Positions 16,969 through 26,429 of a stretch of DNA of 64,000 nt are shown here, in pieces. The stretch spans positions 25,825 to 89,824 of the forward strand of contig CAKQGY010000005.1 of NCBI GenBank assembly GCA_934234055.1, written 5' to 3'. Below the pieces are notes generated by a model that saw only the letters and a program-made list of their open reading frames with translations, was not told where the DNA came from and made no database searches. This DNA comes from an uncultured Alphaproteobacteria bacterium (GTDB taxonomy: Bacteria; Pseudomonadota; Alphaproteobacteria; CAAHEQ01; UBA3637). The stretch's first letter is position 1; every line of letters starts with the position of its first letter. Position numbers and translations under genes: made by a program.

Positions 16969-17873
16969 TATTCGCTTTTATCATATCGCCGGTGAATCCA
17001 CAGCCATTGCTCGGGGTGAGCGGTAATCCACTTTTCATAAATGTGATTAATTGTGGTCATAGTCTCGGCCACAGCCGTATTAAAGTCAGGGTTTTTTGAT
17101 AATATCAAGGGTTTCGAGACATCAATCACAAAATGCCCGTCGGGTTGACGAATTACTTTTGCCATCAGAATCGGTAACTTGTATTTCAGAGCCAGCACTG
17201 CAATAGCCGGCGCGGTCATGGCGGGCTTGCCGAAAAACGGCACGGCAATCCCTTCGCGTAATTTTTGATCGCACAGCATGACGATAAACCCTTTGTTTTT
17301 TAAAACTTCCAAGATTTTTTTGGCTCCGGTTTGCCCCTTGGGGATTAAGACACCCTGTCGCCGTTGAAACATCAATTTATCCAGCCACGGGTTATTTGCC
17401 GGCCGATATACGGGATTCAAATAAAAATGATCAAACAAAGGCTGCGCCACTGCCAACTCCCAATTTCCTAAATGTGCCGAGCAGACAAAGCCTCCCTTTC
17501 CGGCAGCAGCCGCTTGTTTCAGGTTATCCAATCCTCGAATTTCGGCATGTTTGAACAGGTTGTGCGCATGGGGCATTTCGGCATAAAACCGCCCCCAATG
17601 ACGCCACATACGACGCAAGATTTGTCGCCGTTCATCCTCGGTTTTATCTGGAAAAGCAATGCGCAGATTGACCATGCCGATATGGTTGCGCCGCCAGGCC
17701 AAATGCCCGACAACTCCGCCCAAAAATCCCCCGACAGGTGAAGCAATCCGTGTGGGCAAGAGTTTTAATATCCCCCACAAGACCATGGCTACAACGGCCA
17801 CCACGGGGTCAGTTATCCAACGTTGTGTCCAAGTTCTTTCCGATTGCCGGATTGTTTCGTCATGATGTGTCAT
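16965..17873 (-). CDS. lpxL: Lipid A biosynthesis late acyltransferase (LpxL/HtrB family)
   Basis: Acyltransferase adding secondary acyl chains to Kdo-lipid A at the inner membrane. The 302 residues contain one N-terminal hydrophobic segment (about 24-46), the catalytic H-x4-E motif in SAHLGNWELA (about 133-140) and the family block NPVYRPANNPWLD. FFGKPAMTAPA follows near 217. LpxL versus LpxM specificity cannot be told. It is third in the leftward waaA-lpxK-lpxL set; its ATG overlaps the lpxK TAA by one base. Confidence 0.92.
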   Translation of the reverse strand: MTHHDETIRQSERTWTQRWITDPVVAVVAMVLWGILKLLPTRIASPVGGFLGGVVGHLAWRRNHIGMVNLRIAFPDKTEDERRQILRRMWRHWGRFYAEMPHAHNLFKHAEIRGLDNLKQAAAAGKGGFVCSAHLGNWELAVAQPLFDHFYLNPVYRPANNPWLDKLMFQRRQGVLIPKGQTGAKKILEVLKNKGFIVMLCDQKLREGIAVPFFGKPAMTAPAIAVLALKYKLPILMAKVIRQPDGHFVIDVSKPLILSKNPDFNTAVAETMTTINHIYEKWITAHPEQWLWIHRRYDKSEY

Positions 17874-18844
17874 TATTTTAGAATTCCTTTAAGTATGTTT
17901 TCAATTTTTTCAGGTTCATTAAACACGAAATGCCCCCGCACGACAGTGATTTTGCCTTGAATATCTTTGGGGATTTTGACATAGTCTTTTGTCGTTGTCA
18001 ACAGGGGCAATCCCTGCGCATCAGCCAACAACTGTTCAATGTCAAAGCGCGTATAAAAACAGTGATCCGGAAAAGGGATTTTAGCGATCAATTCAATTCC
18101 GGCCTGTTCCAACATATGAAAAAATTTATCCGGTTGTCCGATACCGGCAAAGGCCGTTACTTTTTTGCCTTTCAAGGATTTTATTAACGCAGGATCCGGT
18201 TGAAAGGATCCGTGTAAAATCGGCATATCGGGGTCCAGTTTACGGACCAGATTTTGCACGCCCGCTGTATCGGCGCCGGCAATGATGACAACATCGGCAC
18301 GTTTCAGGCCGCGTTCCACCGGCTCGCGTAAAGGTCCCGCCGGTAACAAGCATTGATTACCAAAGCCTTGCTTGCCGTCCACGACTAAAAACGAGATCGT
18401 CTTGATCAGATTCGGGTTTTGAAAGCCGTCATCCATAATCAAGGCTTTGGCTCCTTTTTGCACTGCTTTTTGTGCTCCGCGCACACGGTGATGATCCACT
18501 ACCGTCGGCGCCTGCTCGGCCAGCAACATTGCCTCGTCTCCGACATCCAAAGCTGTTGTTTTTGCATCTACCAAGACATTTTGTTGCTTGCTTTTATATC
18601 CGTGATTCAGGAAAAAATACGGCACCTTGTGTTGCGCTAAAATAGCCCCCAAGGCCAAGCACACCGGTGTTTTTCCCGTTCCGCCGACCGACAGATTACC
18701 GACACAAATCACGGGAATGTCCACTTGATAGGGACAAGCTCGCTGTATCCGTCGTGCCACTGACCAGCCATACAATCGCCCCAGCGGTGATAACAGTGTG
18801 GCCAACTTCCCTTTTTTCTGATACCAAAACCGGGGTGCTTTCAT
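17873..18844 (-). CDS. lpxK: Tetraacyldisaccharide 4'-kinase LpxK
   Basis: Phosphorylates the 4' position of the lipid A disaccharide precursor. From the ATG at 18844 (overlapping the waaA stop as ATGA) the protein is 323 residues. It has the Walker A-like GNLSVGGTGKTPV (about 47-59), the FLNHGYKSK segment, and LIMDDGFQNPNL containing the DDGFQ family signature. Late KVTAFAGIGQPDKFF and FPDHCFYT are also typical. The 20-codon upstream extension lies inside waaA and was not used. Confidence 0.95.
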   Translation of the reverse strand: MKAPRFWYQKKGKLATLLSPLGRLYGWSVARRIQRACPYQVDIPVICVGNLSVGGTGKTPVCLALGAILAQHKVPYFFLNHGYKSKQQNVLVDAKTTALDVGDEAMLLAEQAPTVVDHHRVRGAQKAVQKGAKALIMDDGFQNPNLIKTISFLVVDGKQGFGNQCLLPAGPLREPVERGLKRADVVIIAGADTAGVQNLVRKLDPDMPILHGSFQPDPALIKSLKGKKVTAFAGIGQPDKFFHMLEQAGIELIAKIPFPDHCFYTRFDIEQLLADAQGLPLLTTTKDYVKIPKDIQGKITVVRGHFVFNEPEKIENILKGILK

Positions 18845-20106
18845 AGGATACTCCTTTCTTTCAAGACATGACAAACCCGATCCAACACCGCCATTTCCGA
18901 GCACGCCAACACTTCGGCTGCGGCTTTGATTGGCGTTTGCCGGTCCGGATTTTTTAAGTAGAATAAAAGTTGCTGATACAGTGCTTCTTTATCGGCCACT
19001 TCAATCAACGCATGAGCCCCCTTGCCCCGAGCGACAATTTCGCGAAAATTAAAGGCGTGAGGGCCGATAAAAACCAATCGTCCCAAGCGCATCGGTTCCA
19101 GCATATTTTGCCCGCCGAATTTGACCAACGACCCGCCCACAAAAACAATCGACGCCAGTCGGTAAATCAATCCCATTTCCCCCAATGTATCGGCCAAATA
19201 AACCTGTGTATCGGGGGTGATTTGCTCCCCGCGTGAGCGTATGGCTACCTTTAATCCGCGATCGGCAAAAGCCTTTTCAACCACTTCGCGTCGGTTCGGG
19301 TGTCGTGGTGCCGAAATCGTCAAAAGATCCGGAAAATCAGCCAGCAATCGAGCATGCACATCGGCCATTTGCGCTTCTTCATCGCTGTGTGTACTGCCAC
19401 CCACCCAACATGGACGCTTTCCGATCTGATTCAACAAGGTATCCAATTGCTCTTGAGAAAAGGGGGCAGGGGGTGCCGCATATTTCAAGTTTCCGACACA
19501 TACGGTATCGGCTGCTCCCAGCACTTGCAGACGCCGGGCATCTTCTTGTGTTTGACCGAAAACAAAAGTGAAAAGCCCCAATATTGCCCGAATAATGCGC
19601 GGAAACCTTTGCCAGCGTTGGAATGAGTGATCCGAAATCCGGCCGTTCAGCAAAACCAATGGAATGTCGGCTTGATGAATTTCGGACAGCAGATTCGGCC
19701 AAAACTCGGACTCAAACCACAGAACGGCATCGGGGTGAAAATGGCGCACAAACCGTCGTGCAGCTGTGGCGAAATCCACCGGAATATAGGCATGAAAGGC
19801 TCGCTCGGGCAATCGCTTGGCCATCAATTCGGCCGAAGTTACCGTGCCCGAAGTCACCATAATATGCAGTTTGGAATCGGTCTCTAACAATTTTTTTATC
19901 AGCGGTTGCATAGACAGGCATTCTCCGACACTGGCTCCATGCATCCAAATCAATTTTCCTGTGGGTCGGCTTGGCAATTTTCTCCCCAACCGTTCGGGAA
20001 AGCGTCTGGGGTCCTCTTTGCCTTTCTTTTTGCGTATAAACAGCAAAATCAGAATAAAAGGCGTTGCTAAACAGATAAAAATGCGATATAAAGAAAGTAG
20101 GTTCAT
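18841..20106 (-). CDS. waaA: 3-deoxy-D-manno-octulosonic acid (Kdo) transferase WaaA
   Basis: GT30 enzyme adding Kdo to lipid IVA. The 421-residue protein has an N-terminal membrane anchor (about 5-25) and the donor/acceptor motif WMHGASVGE (catalytic Glu near 62). The glycine-rich block VFVGGSLVKFGGQNMLEP (about 318-335) follows. It leads the leftward waaA-lpxK-lpxL operon. A possible AGGA lies before the ATG. The number of Kdo residues added cannot be read from sequence. Confidence 0.95.
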   Translation of the reverse strand: MNLLSLYRIFICLATPFILILLFIRKKKGKEDPRRFPERLGRKLPSRPTGKLIWMHGASVGECLSMQPLIKKLLETDSKLHIMVTSGTVTSAELMAKRLPERAFHAYIPVDFATAARRFVRHFHPDAVLWFESEFWPNLLSEIHQADIPLVLLNGRISDHSFQRWQRFPRIIRAILGLFTFVFGQTQEDARRLQVLGAADTVCVGNLKYAAPPAPFSQEQLDTLLNQIGKRPCWVGGSTHSDEEAQMADVHARLLADFPDLLTISAPRHPNRREVVEKAFADRGLKVAIRSRGEQITPDTQVYLADTLGEMGLIYRLASIVFVGGSLVKFGGQNMLEPMRLGRLVFIGPHAFNFREIVARGKGAHALIEVADKEALYQQLLFYLKNPDRQTPIKAAAEVLACSEMAVLDRVCHVLKERSIL

Positions 20107-20173
20107 TCGTTTTTCCTGCTGTGTTATAAATTGATGAGCCTATTGTAGAACATCTTTTTGAAAAAGGCAACAA

Positions 20174-20743
20174 ATGATTGGCATAATTGCGCAAAATAAT
20201 ACCTGTTTAGACAACCTGATTCGGATTTTGAAGTCGGTACCGGCCGAGGCTTGGCGTCCCAAAACGACTTATGAGGCGGTTTTGATGGTCTCGCCTTATC
20301 CTTCGCAACTACCCCGATTGAATGCACCGGTCATTGCGCTGGGGAACCATTTTCCGCGGGCCGCCCTGCATATTCCGACCCCGGTTCGTCCGGCCGAGTT
20401 GGTGCAAAAAGTGCACCTGTTCTGTGCCCAAAATCGCCCTGAAATTACCTTTGAAAACAATCGGTTTATTTTCCAAAAAGACAAGCGTCTTTTACTGGAT
20501 AAAATGGAAAACAAACAAATCGCTCTGACGGAAAAAGAGTGTGAATTGCTGGCGGTGCTGGCGGCGTCGCGTCCCGAATGCCTGTCCAAGGAAACCCTGC
20601 TTTCCCGGGTCTGGAATTACAGCTCTGATACCGAAACACACACGGTTGAAAGCCATATTTATGCCCTGCGCCAAAAGCTGGGGGACGCTGCGGATTTATT
20701 GATTCAAAGCACACCGAACGGCTATTGCCTGTGGGCGGAATAG
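20174..20743 (+). CDS. OmpR-type winged-helix regulator with degenerate receiver-like half
   Basis: A 189-residue protein. The C-terminal half (about 115-189) is a clear Trans_reg_C winged helix: ALTEKECELLAVLAA, LSKETLLSRVW, THTVESHIYALRQKLGD, STPNGYCLW. The N-terminal half (1-110) is receiver-sized but lacks the acidic pocket, the phospho-acceptor Asp and the Lys of true receivers, so phosphorylation control is unlikely. No sensor kinase lies nearby. It is divergent from waaA (67 bases) and convergent with lolA (3-base gap), so regulation of the lipid A genes is possible but only by position. Confidence 0.82.
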   Translation: MIGIIAQNNTCLDNLIRILKSVPAEAWRPKTTYEAVLMVSPYPSQLPRLNAPVIALGNHFPRAALHIPTPVRPAELVQKVHLFCAQNRPEITFENNRFIFQKDKRLLLDKMENKQIALTEKECELLAVLAASRPECLSKETLLSRVWNYSSDTETHTVESHIYALRQKLGDAADLLIQSTPNGYCLWAE

Positions 20744-20746
20744 GGG

Positions 20747-21364
20747 CTATTTTTTATAGGGATTTTTGAAGTGGAACAAGTCCTGGTCCACAGGCACATT
20801 GATGCGCGTGTCAAACAAGGATACCGTGGATTTAATTCCCTGCATATCCAAAACTTCCCATTGCTTTAACTGCATAGAATCCTTGTCAATCACCAGTGTC
20901 AGGCTCCCCAATTCTTTGGCCCCTTTTTTATGCGCCGTCACATAGTATTCATCCAGGACATCTTGGACATCTGTCACCACAAAAGCCGGATCATCAAACT
21001 TCAATTCTTTTTTCAAAATCAGTTCCACAGGCGTTTGAGACAATTCAAAATAGCTGACCTCCTGAGCGTCTTTGTCATGATAGATTAAATATCCGCCGTC
21101 GGCATAAAATTCCAAGGGTGATCCTTGCTCATACACCAACCGCATCTGCCCGGGTCGTGCCATATACAGTGTCCCGGTTTGCAAATCATCTTGGATTTTT
21201 GAGTTAAATTGTGCAAACTTGGCTTTAATCGTTTTAATCTGATTATAGGCTTTTTCCACTTGCGTCAGGATTTTCCGATTCGCCGGCGTATTGATTGAAT
21301 CGTCCAAAGTTGCCCCCACCGGCAAAGCCAGCCCTAAAATAATCATTAAGATCCATTTTTTCAT
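20747..21364 (-). CDS. lolA: Outer-membrane lipoprotein carrier LolA
   Basis: Periplasmic chaperone taking lipoproteins from the LolCDE exporter to the outer membrane. The 205 residues include a signal peptide (MKKWILMIILGLALPVGA). The LolA fold follows: KTIKAKFAQFNS, the GTLYMARPGQMRLVYEQ segment, and LVIDKDSMQLKQWEVLD. It sits 12 bases after ftsK in the leftward DUF2066-perM-hdaA-ftsK-lolA run. Confidence 0.94.
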   Translation of the reverse strand: MKKWILMIILGLALPVGATLDDSINTPANRKILTQVEKAYNQIKTIKAKFAQFNSKIQDDLQTGTLYMARPGQMRLVYEQGSPLEFYADGGYLIYHDKDAQEVSYFELSQTPVELILKKELKFDDPAFVVTDVQDVLDEYYVTAHKKGAKELGSLTLVIDKDSMQLKQWEVLDMQGIKSTVSLFDTRINVPVDQDLFHFKNPYKK

Positions 21365-21376
21365 CCGTTTCCTCCG

Positions 21377-23530
21377 TTATGCGTTATCCGTCGGGACAAG
21401 GATTTCACGCTTGCCTGCGATGTTGGGTTTGGAAATGACACCTTCGCGCTCCATGCGATCAATCAAATCCGCGGCCCGATTATACCCGATTCGTAGTTGG
21501 CGCTGGATATAACTGGTGGATACTTTTTTATCGCGCAGGATAATTGCCACGGCCTGATCATAGAGGTTGCCTTCCCCGATTTCGGCGGTGGCTTCCCCGC
21601 CGGTATCGCCCGCGCCGCTGTCCCCGGTTTCGGTATCTGTGATAACGGCTGAGACATATTTCGGTGTGCCTTGATCCCGCCAAAAGTCAGCCACACGTTT
21701 AATTTCGTCTTCGTCTACGAACGGCCCTTGCAAGCGAATCGGTTTGGATCCCGCCGGCCGATACAGCATATCCCCATGGCCCAGCAGTTGTTCGGCGCCT
21801 TGCTCGTCCAAGATCGTTCGGCTGTCAATTTTATTTGTCACCTGGAATGAAATACGGGTTGGGAAGTTGGCTTTAATCAAGCCGGTAATTACATCAACGC
21901 TGGGACGCTGGGTGGCCAAGATCAAGTGAATCCCGACGGCACGTGCCTTTTGAGCCAAGCGCAAAATCGGCGGTTCGGCTTCTTTTCCGCATTGTCCCAT
22001 CAAGTCCGACATTTCATCTACAATCATCACGATATACGGGAACGGTGTCAGGTCAAACGGTTGCTCCTCAATAATCGGTCGCCCGGTGGTCGGATCAAAT
22101 CCCGTTTGTACCCGCCTTGTCAGGCGTCGCCCTTCGGTGGCCGCTTGCCGCAGTTTTTGATTATAGCTTTCAATCGTTTTGACATTCAATTCCGACATCG
22201 CACGATAGCGATCTTCCATTTCGCGCACCGCCCATTTTAACGCCACGACGGCCTTGGGCGGTTCGGTCACCACCGGTGTCAGCAGATGCGGGATGTGGTT
22301 ATAAATGGATAATTCCACCACTTTCGGATCCACCAGGATCAGGCGGCATTCTTCGGGCGTAAAGCGATACAACAGCGACAGTATCATCGTGTTGATTGCA
22401 ACGGATTTTCCGGACCCTGTCGTCCCCGCCACCAACAAGTGAGGCATTTTTGCCAGATCCGCAAAGGTATCCTTACCTCCGATATCTTTTCCCAAGATTA
22501 AGGGTAGCGCTCCCGAGCATGCCTTAAATCCCGCGGATTCAATCAGTGTCCTGATAAAGACGGTTTCGCGTTTGGGGTTCGGCATTTCAATCCCGATGAC
22601 ATTTGAGCCCGGAACGACCGCAATTCGCACCGCCATCGCGCTCATTTTCAAGGCAATATCGTCTGCCAAAGCAATCACGCGCGAGGCTTTAATTCCCTCG
22701 GCCGGTTCAAATTCATAAAGTGTGGCCACGGGGCCGGCCTTGGCGCCGACGATTTTACCCGTAATGCCGAACTGGGCCAAAGCGGCCTCCAATGCGCGGG
22801 AAATATGCGAAATCATATCCTTGGAAATGGTGGCGCTATTGGCCTTGCCCAGCGTCAATAAATCCGGTGAGGGCAGGCGATATGCAGTTGTTGGTGCAAT
22901 CGGTTGAGCAACTTTGACCGGGGTCTTGGGTGGTGCAGCCTTTTTGCGAATTTTTATTTTTTTCAAAGGTTCTACGGCTCGCTCGGCACGTTTCAAAACC
23001 GGTATCAACCGTGCCAACATCGGCGCTTTTTGAATGATGCGCATCAGGATATAGCGCACCGGCAGAGCCAAAGCCACCGTTGCTATGACCGCCCAAACAA
23101 GCCACAGACCCAATCGGATCCACAGGTTGGAAAAGATTCCCCAGCGTCCCAAATAAAATCCGACAAATCCGCCCGCGCCTGCCGGCAAATAGCGACATTC
23201 CGTCACGGATTGCCCGTTTCCGACTTCCAGCCAGCACCCCAACAAAACCACCAATAGCAGCAATCCGATTCGTCCCCGCACGCCTTTTCCGCGTATCAGG
23301 CAAATACCCCACATAAAGCAGGCAGCAATTACCACCGGTGCCATCAGGCCCAGCCCCTGCCACATCAGGTCGGCGATGGTTGAGCCGACCGGGCCCAAGA
23401 CATTGCGAACCGTCTCTCCTGCCGTGTTCCACGAGGGATCCTCGGGGTGATAGGACCAACACGCCATCGCCAGAGATAATCCGACCAGCATATATAAGCA
23501 AGACTTTGTCCAAACAATAAAACGTGTCAT
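21377..23530 (-). CDS. ftsK: DNA translocase FtsK
   Basis: Septal DNA pump that clears chromosome termini and activates XerCD at dif. The 717-residue protein has four N-terminal helices (about 10-30, 50-75, 85-105, 130-160), a short basic linker (about 185-225) and the RecA-like motor. The motor carries Walker A GTTGSGKS (about 370), Walker B IVMIVDEMSDLM and the phrase LATQRPSVDVITG. The DNA-reading gamma domain is at the end (QRQLRIGYNRAADLIDRME, about 660-710). The linker is short compared with the E. coli protein. It lies between hdaA and lolA. Confidence 0.97.
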   Translation of the reverse strand: MTRFIVWTKSCLYMLVGLSLAMACWSYHPEDPSWNTAGETVRNVLGPVGSTIADLMWQGLGLMAPVVIAACFMWGICLIRGKGVRGRIGLLLLVVLLGCWLEVGNGQSVTECRYLPAGAGGFVGFYLGRWGIFSNLWIRLGLWLVWAVIATVALALPVRYILMRIIQKAPMLARLIPVLKRAERAVEPLKKIKIRKKAAPPKTPVKVAQPIAPTTAYRLPSPDLLTLGKANSATISKDMISHISRALEAALAQFGITGKIVGAKAGPVATLYEFEPAEGIKASRVIALADDIALKMSAMAVRIAVVPGSNVIGIEMPNPKRETVFIRTLIESAGFKACSGALPLILGKDIGGKDTFADLAKMPHLLVAGTTGSGKSVAINTMILSLLYRFTPEECRLILVDPKVVELSIYNHIPHLLTPVVTEPPKAVVALKWAVREMEDRYRAMSELNVKTIESYNQKLRQAATEGRRLTRRVQTGFDPTTGRPIIEEQPFDLTPFPYIVMIVDEMSDLMGQCGKEAEPPILRLAQKARAVGIHLILATQRPSVDVITGLIKANFPTRISFQVTNKIDSRTILDEQGAEQLLGHGDMLYRPAGSKPIRLQGPFVDEDEIKRVADFWRDQGTPKYVSAVITDTETGDSGAGDTGGEATAEIGEGNLYDQAVAIILRDKKVSTSYIQRQLRIGYNRAADLIDRMEREGVISKPNIAGKREILVPTDNA

Positions 23531-23531
23531 T

Positions 23532-24179
23532 TTATGTTTCCTTTATTTTGTTAAGGGTTTCTTTAATCACAGGGATTGTAATTTTGCGTCCTTCGGCCAA
23601 GGACAGCGCATCGGCCGTTTCAATAACCTGTTGAATGGTCTGAAAGGAGCGATCCATATGTGTGGTGGCATAGATCAAAACCGATTCGTCCACCAAGATA
23701 TGGCGTTCTTGAAAGGCATGACGCAGTACATCGCCGACAAACTTTTCGTCCGGCATAGAAATGACCGCTTTGGGTACCGCCATCATACGGGATCGTAAAT
23801 CCGGCAGGTGAAATTCGGGCACTTTTTCGGCCGTCATTAAAATGGATCCGCCCAAATCCCGAATGAAGTTAAACAGATGAAACAGAGCCGTCTCACTGTG
23901 CAACTGTTCCAGGTTTTCAATTACGATTTTTTTCTGGAAATAGGGCATAAAAGTATCGGTCAGGTCTTTGGCCTCTATGCGCGTATCCGAAAAAATGCCG
24001 GCCAGATGTGTTTTGCCCGAACCTTTTTCGCCATAGATCAGAACCGCCGGAAAAGGCCATGCCGGCCATTTATCCACCCACGAGACCGCTTCGCGATTAC
24101 AGGGTGCCACAATAAAATCCGCGCGCCCGAACGCTTTACGATATGACAAGGCCAAAGGCAGTTGAACAAAATCCGTCAT
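23532..24179 (-). CDS. hdaA: DnaA-related regulator HdaA (Hda family)
   Basis: A 215-residue DnaA AAA-domain homologue lacking the DNA-binding domain IV. Proteins of this type bind the sliding clamp and promote ATP hydrolysis by DnaA after initiation. Near the N-terminus a QLPLALSY segment fits a clamp-binding motif. Walker A-like YGEKGSGKTHLAG (about 50-62) and a late segment ALSLAEGRKITIPVIKETL are seen. The ATG at 24179 overlaps the PerM stop (ATGA); the 86-codon extension upstream is inside perM. The hdaA-perM pairing is a known alphaproteobacterial arrangement. Confidence 0.9.
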   Translation of the reverse strand: MTDFVQLPLALSYRKAFGRADFIVAPCNREAVSWVDKWPAWPFPAVLIYGEKGSGKTHLAGIFSDTRIEAKDLTDTFMPYFQKKIVIENLEQLHSETALFHLFNFIRDLGGSILMTAEKVPEFHLPDLRSRMMAVPKAVISMPDEKFVGDVLRHAFQERHILVDESVLIYATTHMDRSFQTIQQVIETADALSLAEGRKITIPVIKETLNKIKET

Positions 24180-25252
24180 TTTTTCGGTGCCTCTTTTCCG
24201 GTATAAAAGGCTGTTTGCCGATACCATTTCAGGCCACGCCGGATTAAAACGCCCGCGACCGCCGCTACCGGAACGGCCAACAAAATTCCGACAAATCCGG
24301 CCAATACCCCGCCCGCCAACAGGGCAAAGATAATCCAAACCGGGTGCAGGCCGACTTTGTTCCCAACCAAATAGGGCGTCAGGACATAGCCCTCTAAAAT
24401 CTGTCCTACGATAAAGATAACAGCCAATCCGCCCCACTGTTCGGCACTAAACCCTTGCATCAGAGCCAAAAAGAGACTAAGAACCAATCCCGTCCCAAAC
24501 CCGATATAAGGGATAAAAGATAAAACCCCGGCCAACAAGCCGATTAAAATGCCGAAATCCAATCCCACCAAGGATAATGTTGTGGCGTAATAAAGGGCCA
24601 ACCCCAAGCAGACCAAAGCCTGCCCGCGAATAAAGCCCGACAAAGTTCGGTTGATCTCGTCCCAAATGCTTTGCGCTTGTGCTTCGCCGGCTTTTGGAAT
24701 CAAATTATGCACGGTCATTTGAATCTCCTTCCAATCCCGCAGGACATAAAACAACACCACCGGTGTGATGATTAACAAAGCCAGCATATTAAAGATTGCC
24801 AACCCGCTGGACAACAGATGACTAAGTCCTGCCCCCACAGCCGACAGAATATCCGTTACCGATCCGCTGACCGCATCGGATAACTCATTGATCTGAGCCT
24901 GTGTCATATTGTCTTTGGTGTGCATTAAAATCGCTTTTAAATAGTCCCACACATGGTTGGAAAACCGCGGGATTTGTCGGATAAAGTCAATAATTTGTGT
25001 TTGCAGCACCGGCACCAAAATCAACAACAAAGCCACCACGCACAGGCAAAATCCCACTGTGATGATTCCGCTGGCCATTCCGTTTGATAGGCGGGCCCGT
25101 TCCAATTTATCCGCCATCGGTCGCAGGATATACGCCAACACGAGTGCCAAAATAAACGGCAGCAAAATCGCTTGGATTGCGCCGATGAATAAAATCAGAA
25201 CCAGAATGGCGGCTCCCGATATCAGGTTCGTTTTGGTTAAAAATTGTTTCAT
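24176..25252 (-). CDS. AI-2E/PerM family transporter
   Basis: A 358-residue polytopic membrane protein of the AI-2E (PerM/TqsA) family with about seven to eight helices. An LPFILALVLAYILRPM segment (about 31-46) and the C-terminal LIGLLAGVLSFIPYIGFGTG motif (about 240) are typical. Substrates vary in the family (autoinducer-2, ions) and cannot be assigned here. It overlaps the DUF2066 gene upstream and hdaA downstream by four bases each, showing tight translational coupling. Confidence 0.92.
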   Translation of the reverse strand: MKQFLTKTNLISGAAILVLILFIGAIQAILLPFILALVLAYILRPMADKLERARLSNGMASGIITVGFCLCVVALLLILVPVLQTQIIDFIRQIPRFSNHVWDYLKAILMHTKDNMTQAQINELSDAVSGSVTDILSAVGAGLSHLLSSGLAIFNMLALLIITPVVLFYVLRDWKEIQMTVHNLIPKAGEAQAQSIWDEINRTLSGFIRGQALVCLGLALYYATTLSLVGLDFGILIGLLAGVLSFIPYIGFGTGLVLSLFLALMQGFSAEQWGGLAVIFIVGQILEGYVLTPYLVGNKVGLHPVWIIFALLAGGVLAGFVGILLAVPVAAVAGVLIRRGLKWYRQTAFYTGKEAPKK

Positions 25253-26343
25253 CTGTTTCCTCCTGTTTGATCCGGTATCTCATTTGTCGCCAGCGGCGTC
25301 AGATACCACAAAAAATCCTGCTCGGCCGGTTCTATTTGTAAGCCCAATTGTGCCAAGTGCTCCCCCAGTTGTTGCGCGTCTCCTTTATATTTCAGAACAG
25401 CCAGCACTTTATTCGGACGGAATCCCCGTATTTCCCAATGCTCTAAAAAAGTGTTTTTATTCAATTTGTTACGCAAAGCAGTCCATTGTGCTAGCTTTTG
25501 GAAAGGGGCCACAATCCAATACTCGGTCGGTGCACTTAAATCGTTTGTTTTCAGGGCTCGCCACTGTGCTTCTTGCGCTTTGGTAATCCGCTCCCAGATC
25601 ACAGGCATCGCGCCCGGCACATCGCCATCCGGCAGTAAAGTATCAAAGGTTACATCGTCCATCCCCTCAATCGCCGGCAGGTATTGTACCCGCACAGACA
25701 GACGCGGCCCCTGTTGCACCAACTCCAACAGCATCACCTGTGCACAGTCATAAGTCTTGGCCAAGGCCTGCCACAAAGTCGGATTTTGTGTATCCCATGC
25801 TTCGCGCGCCAAAGTAATATCGTTCAAATCCCCCATGGGCAAAGTAATTTCGTGGATCGGCGTGGATGGATTATTGTCTTTGAAATACAAGCTGATCGGA
25901 TTCGTCTCTTCCAATAAAACCGTTTGTTCGCCCCCGGTAAAAATCGGTATCAAAAGCGTTTTGGGCATTTCTTGGGTCAGGAACGGAATCTGTCTGGCTG
26001 TCAGCCATTTTTGTATTTCGGGTGCCTTAAACCGCACGCTCAACCGAGCCTGATACCGTGTGGCCGAGTTTTTTTCCTGGGATAACGAGACATTTTGCAC
26101 CAGATCCGAAATCTGACCTGCCTCTAACAAAGGCACACGCGTCAGGTCATCGGTCGACACCATACGCTTCATCAACTCCCAAAAAGCCGTTGTTTGTCCG
26201 TCCGCCAGTGCAGCGTCCCGTGATTCGTTGGCACTTTTCAGCTCGGCAGCAATCGGAATATCCGCAACAGTATATAAATCTGCCCGCGCCGCAGTCAATC
26301 CCCATATTAAAAATCCCAAAGTATAAAGTAATTTTTTTATCAT
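25249..26343 (-). CDS. DUF2066 exported protein
   Basis: A 364-residue secreted protein of the DUF2066 family, function unknown. The signal peptide (MIKKLLYTLGFLIWGLTAARA) is followed by YTVADIPIAAELKSANESRDAALADGQ, the family's N-terminal block, and a long alpha/beta region without catalytic motifs. The gene leads the run DUF2066-perM-hdaA-ftsK-lolA. This neighbourhood recurs in alphaproteobacteria, so a link with envelope or division is plausible but unproven. Confidence 0.85.
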   Translation of the reverse strand: MIKKLLYTLGFLIWGLTAARADLYTVADIPIAAELKSANESRDAALADGQTTAFWELMKRMVSTDDLTRVPLLEAGQISDLVQNVSLSQEKNSATRYQARLSVRFKAPEIQKWLTARQIPFLTQEMPKTLLIPIFTGGEQTVLLEETNPISLYFKDNNPSTPIHEITLPMGDLNDITLAREAWDTQNPTLWQALAKTYDCAQVMLLELVQQGPRLSVRVQYLPAIEGMDDVTFDTLLPDGDVPGAMPVIWERITKAQEAQWRALKTNDLSAPTEYWIVAPFQKLAQWTALRNKLNKNTFLEHWEIRGFRPNKVLAVLKYKGDAQQLGEHLAQLGLQIEPAEQDFLWYLTPLATNEIPDQTGGNR

Positions 26344-26357
26344 TTTTCTTTTTTTTG

Positions 26358-26386
26358 TTGAAACCTGTTTTATTTATTGTTATTCT
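26358..26386 (+). promoter_or_regulatory. Promoter of hinT
   Basis: TTGAAA (26358-26363), 17-base spacer, TATTCT (26381-26386), about 44 bases before the ATG at 26430. Confidence 0.6.
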
Positions 26387-26429
26387 AGCAAAAGAAAATC
26401 AAAATCGCAACCTTTTTATGGAGAAAAAA

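Noticed and set aside
22836..23513. 225-codon minus-strand frame within ftsK
   Set aside because: It overlaps the ftsK membrane and linker region in another frame; ftsK is the clear gene there.
26058..26429. Long N-terminal extension of the HIT protein
   Set aside because: It runs antisense through the DUF2066 gene and across the hinT promoter; the ATG at 26430 has proper ribosome-binding spacing and gives the normal family length.
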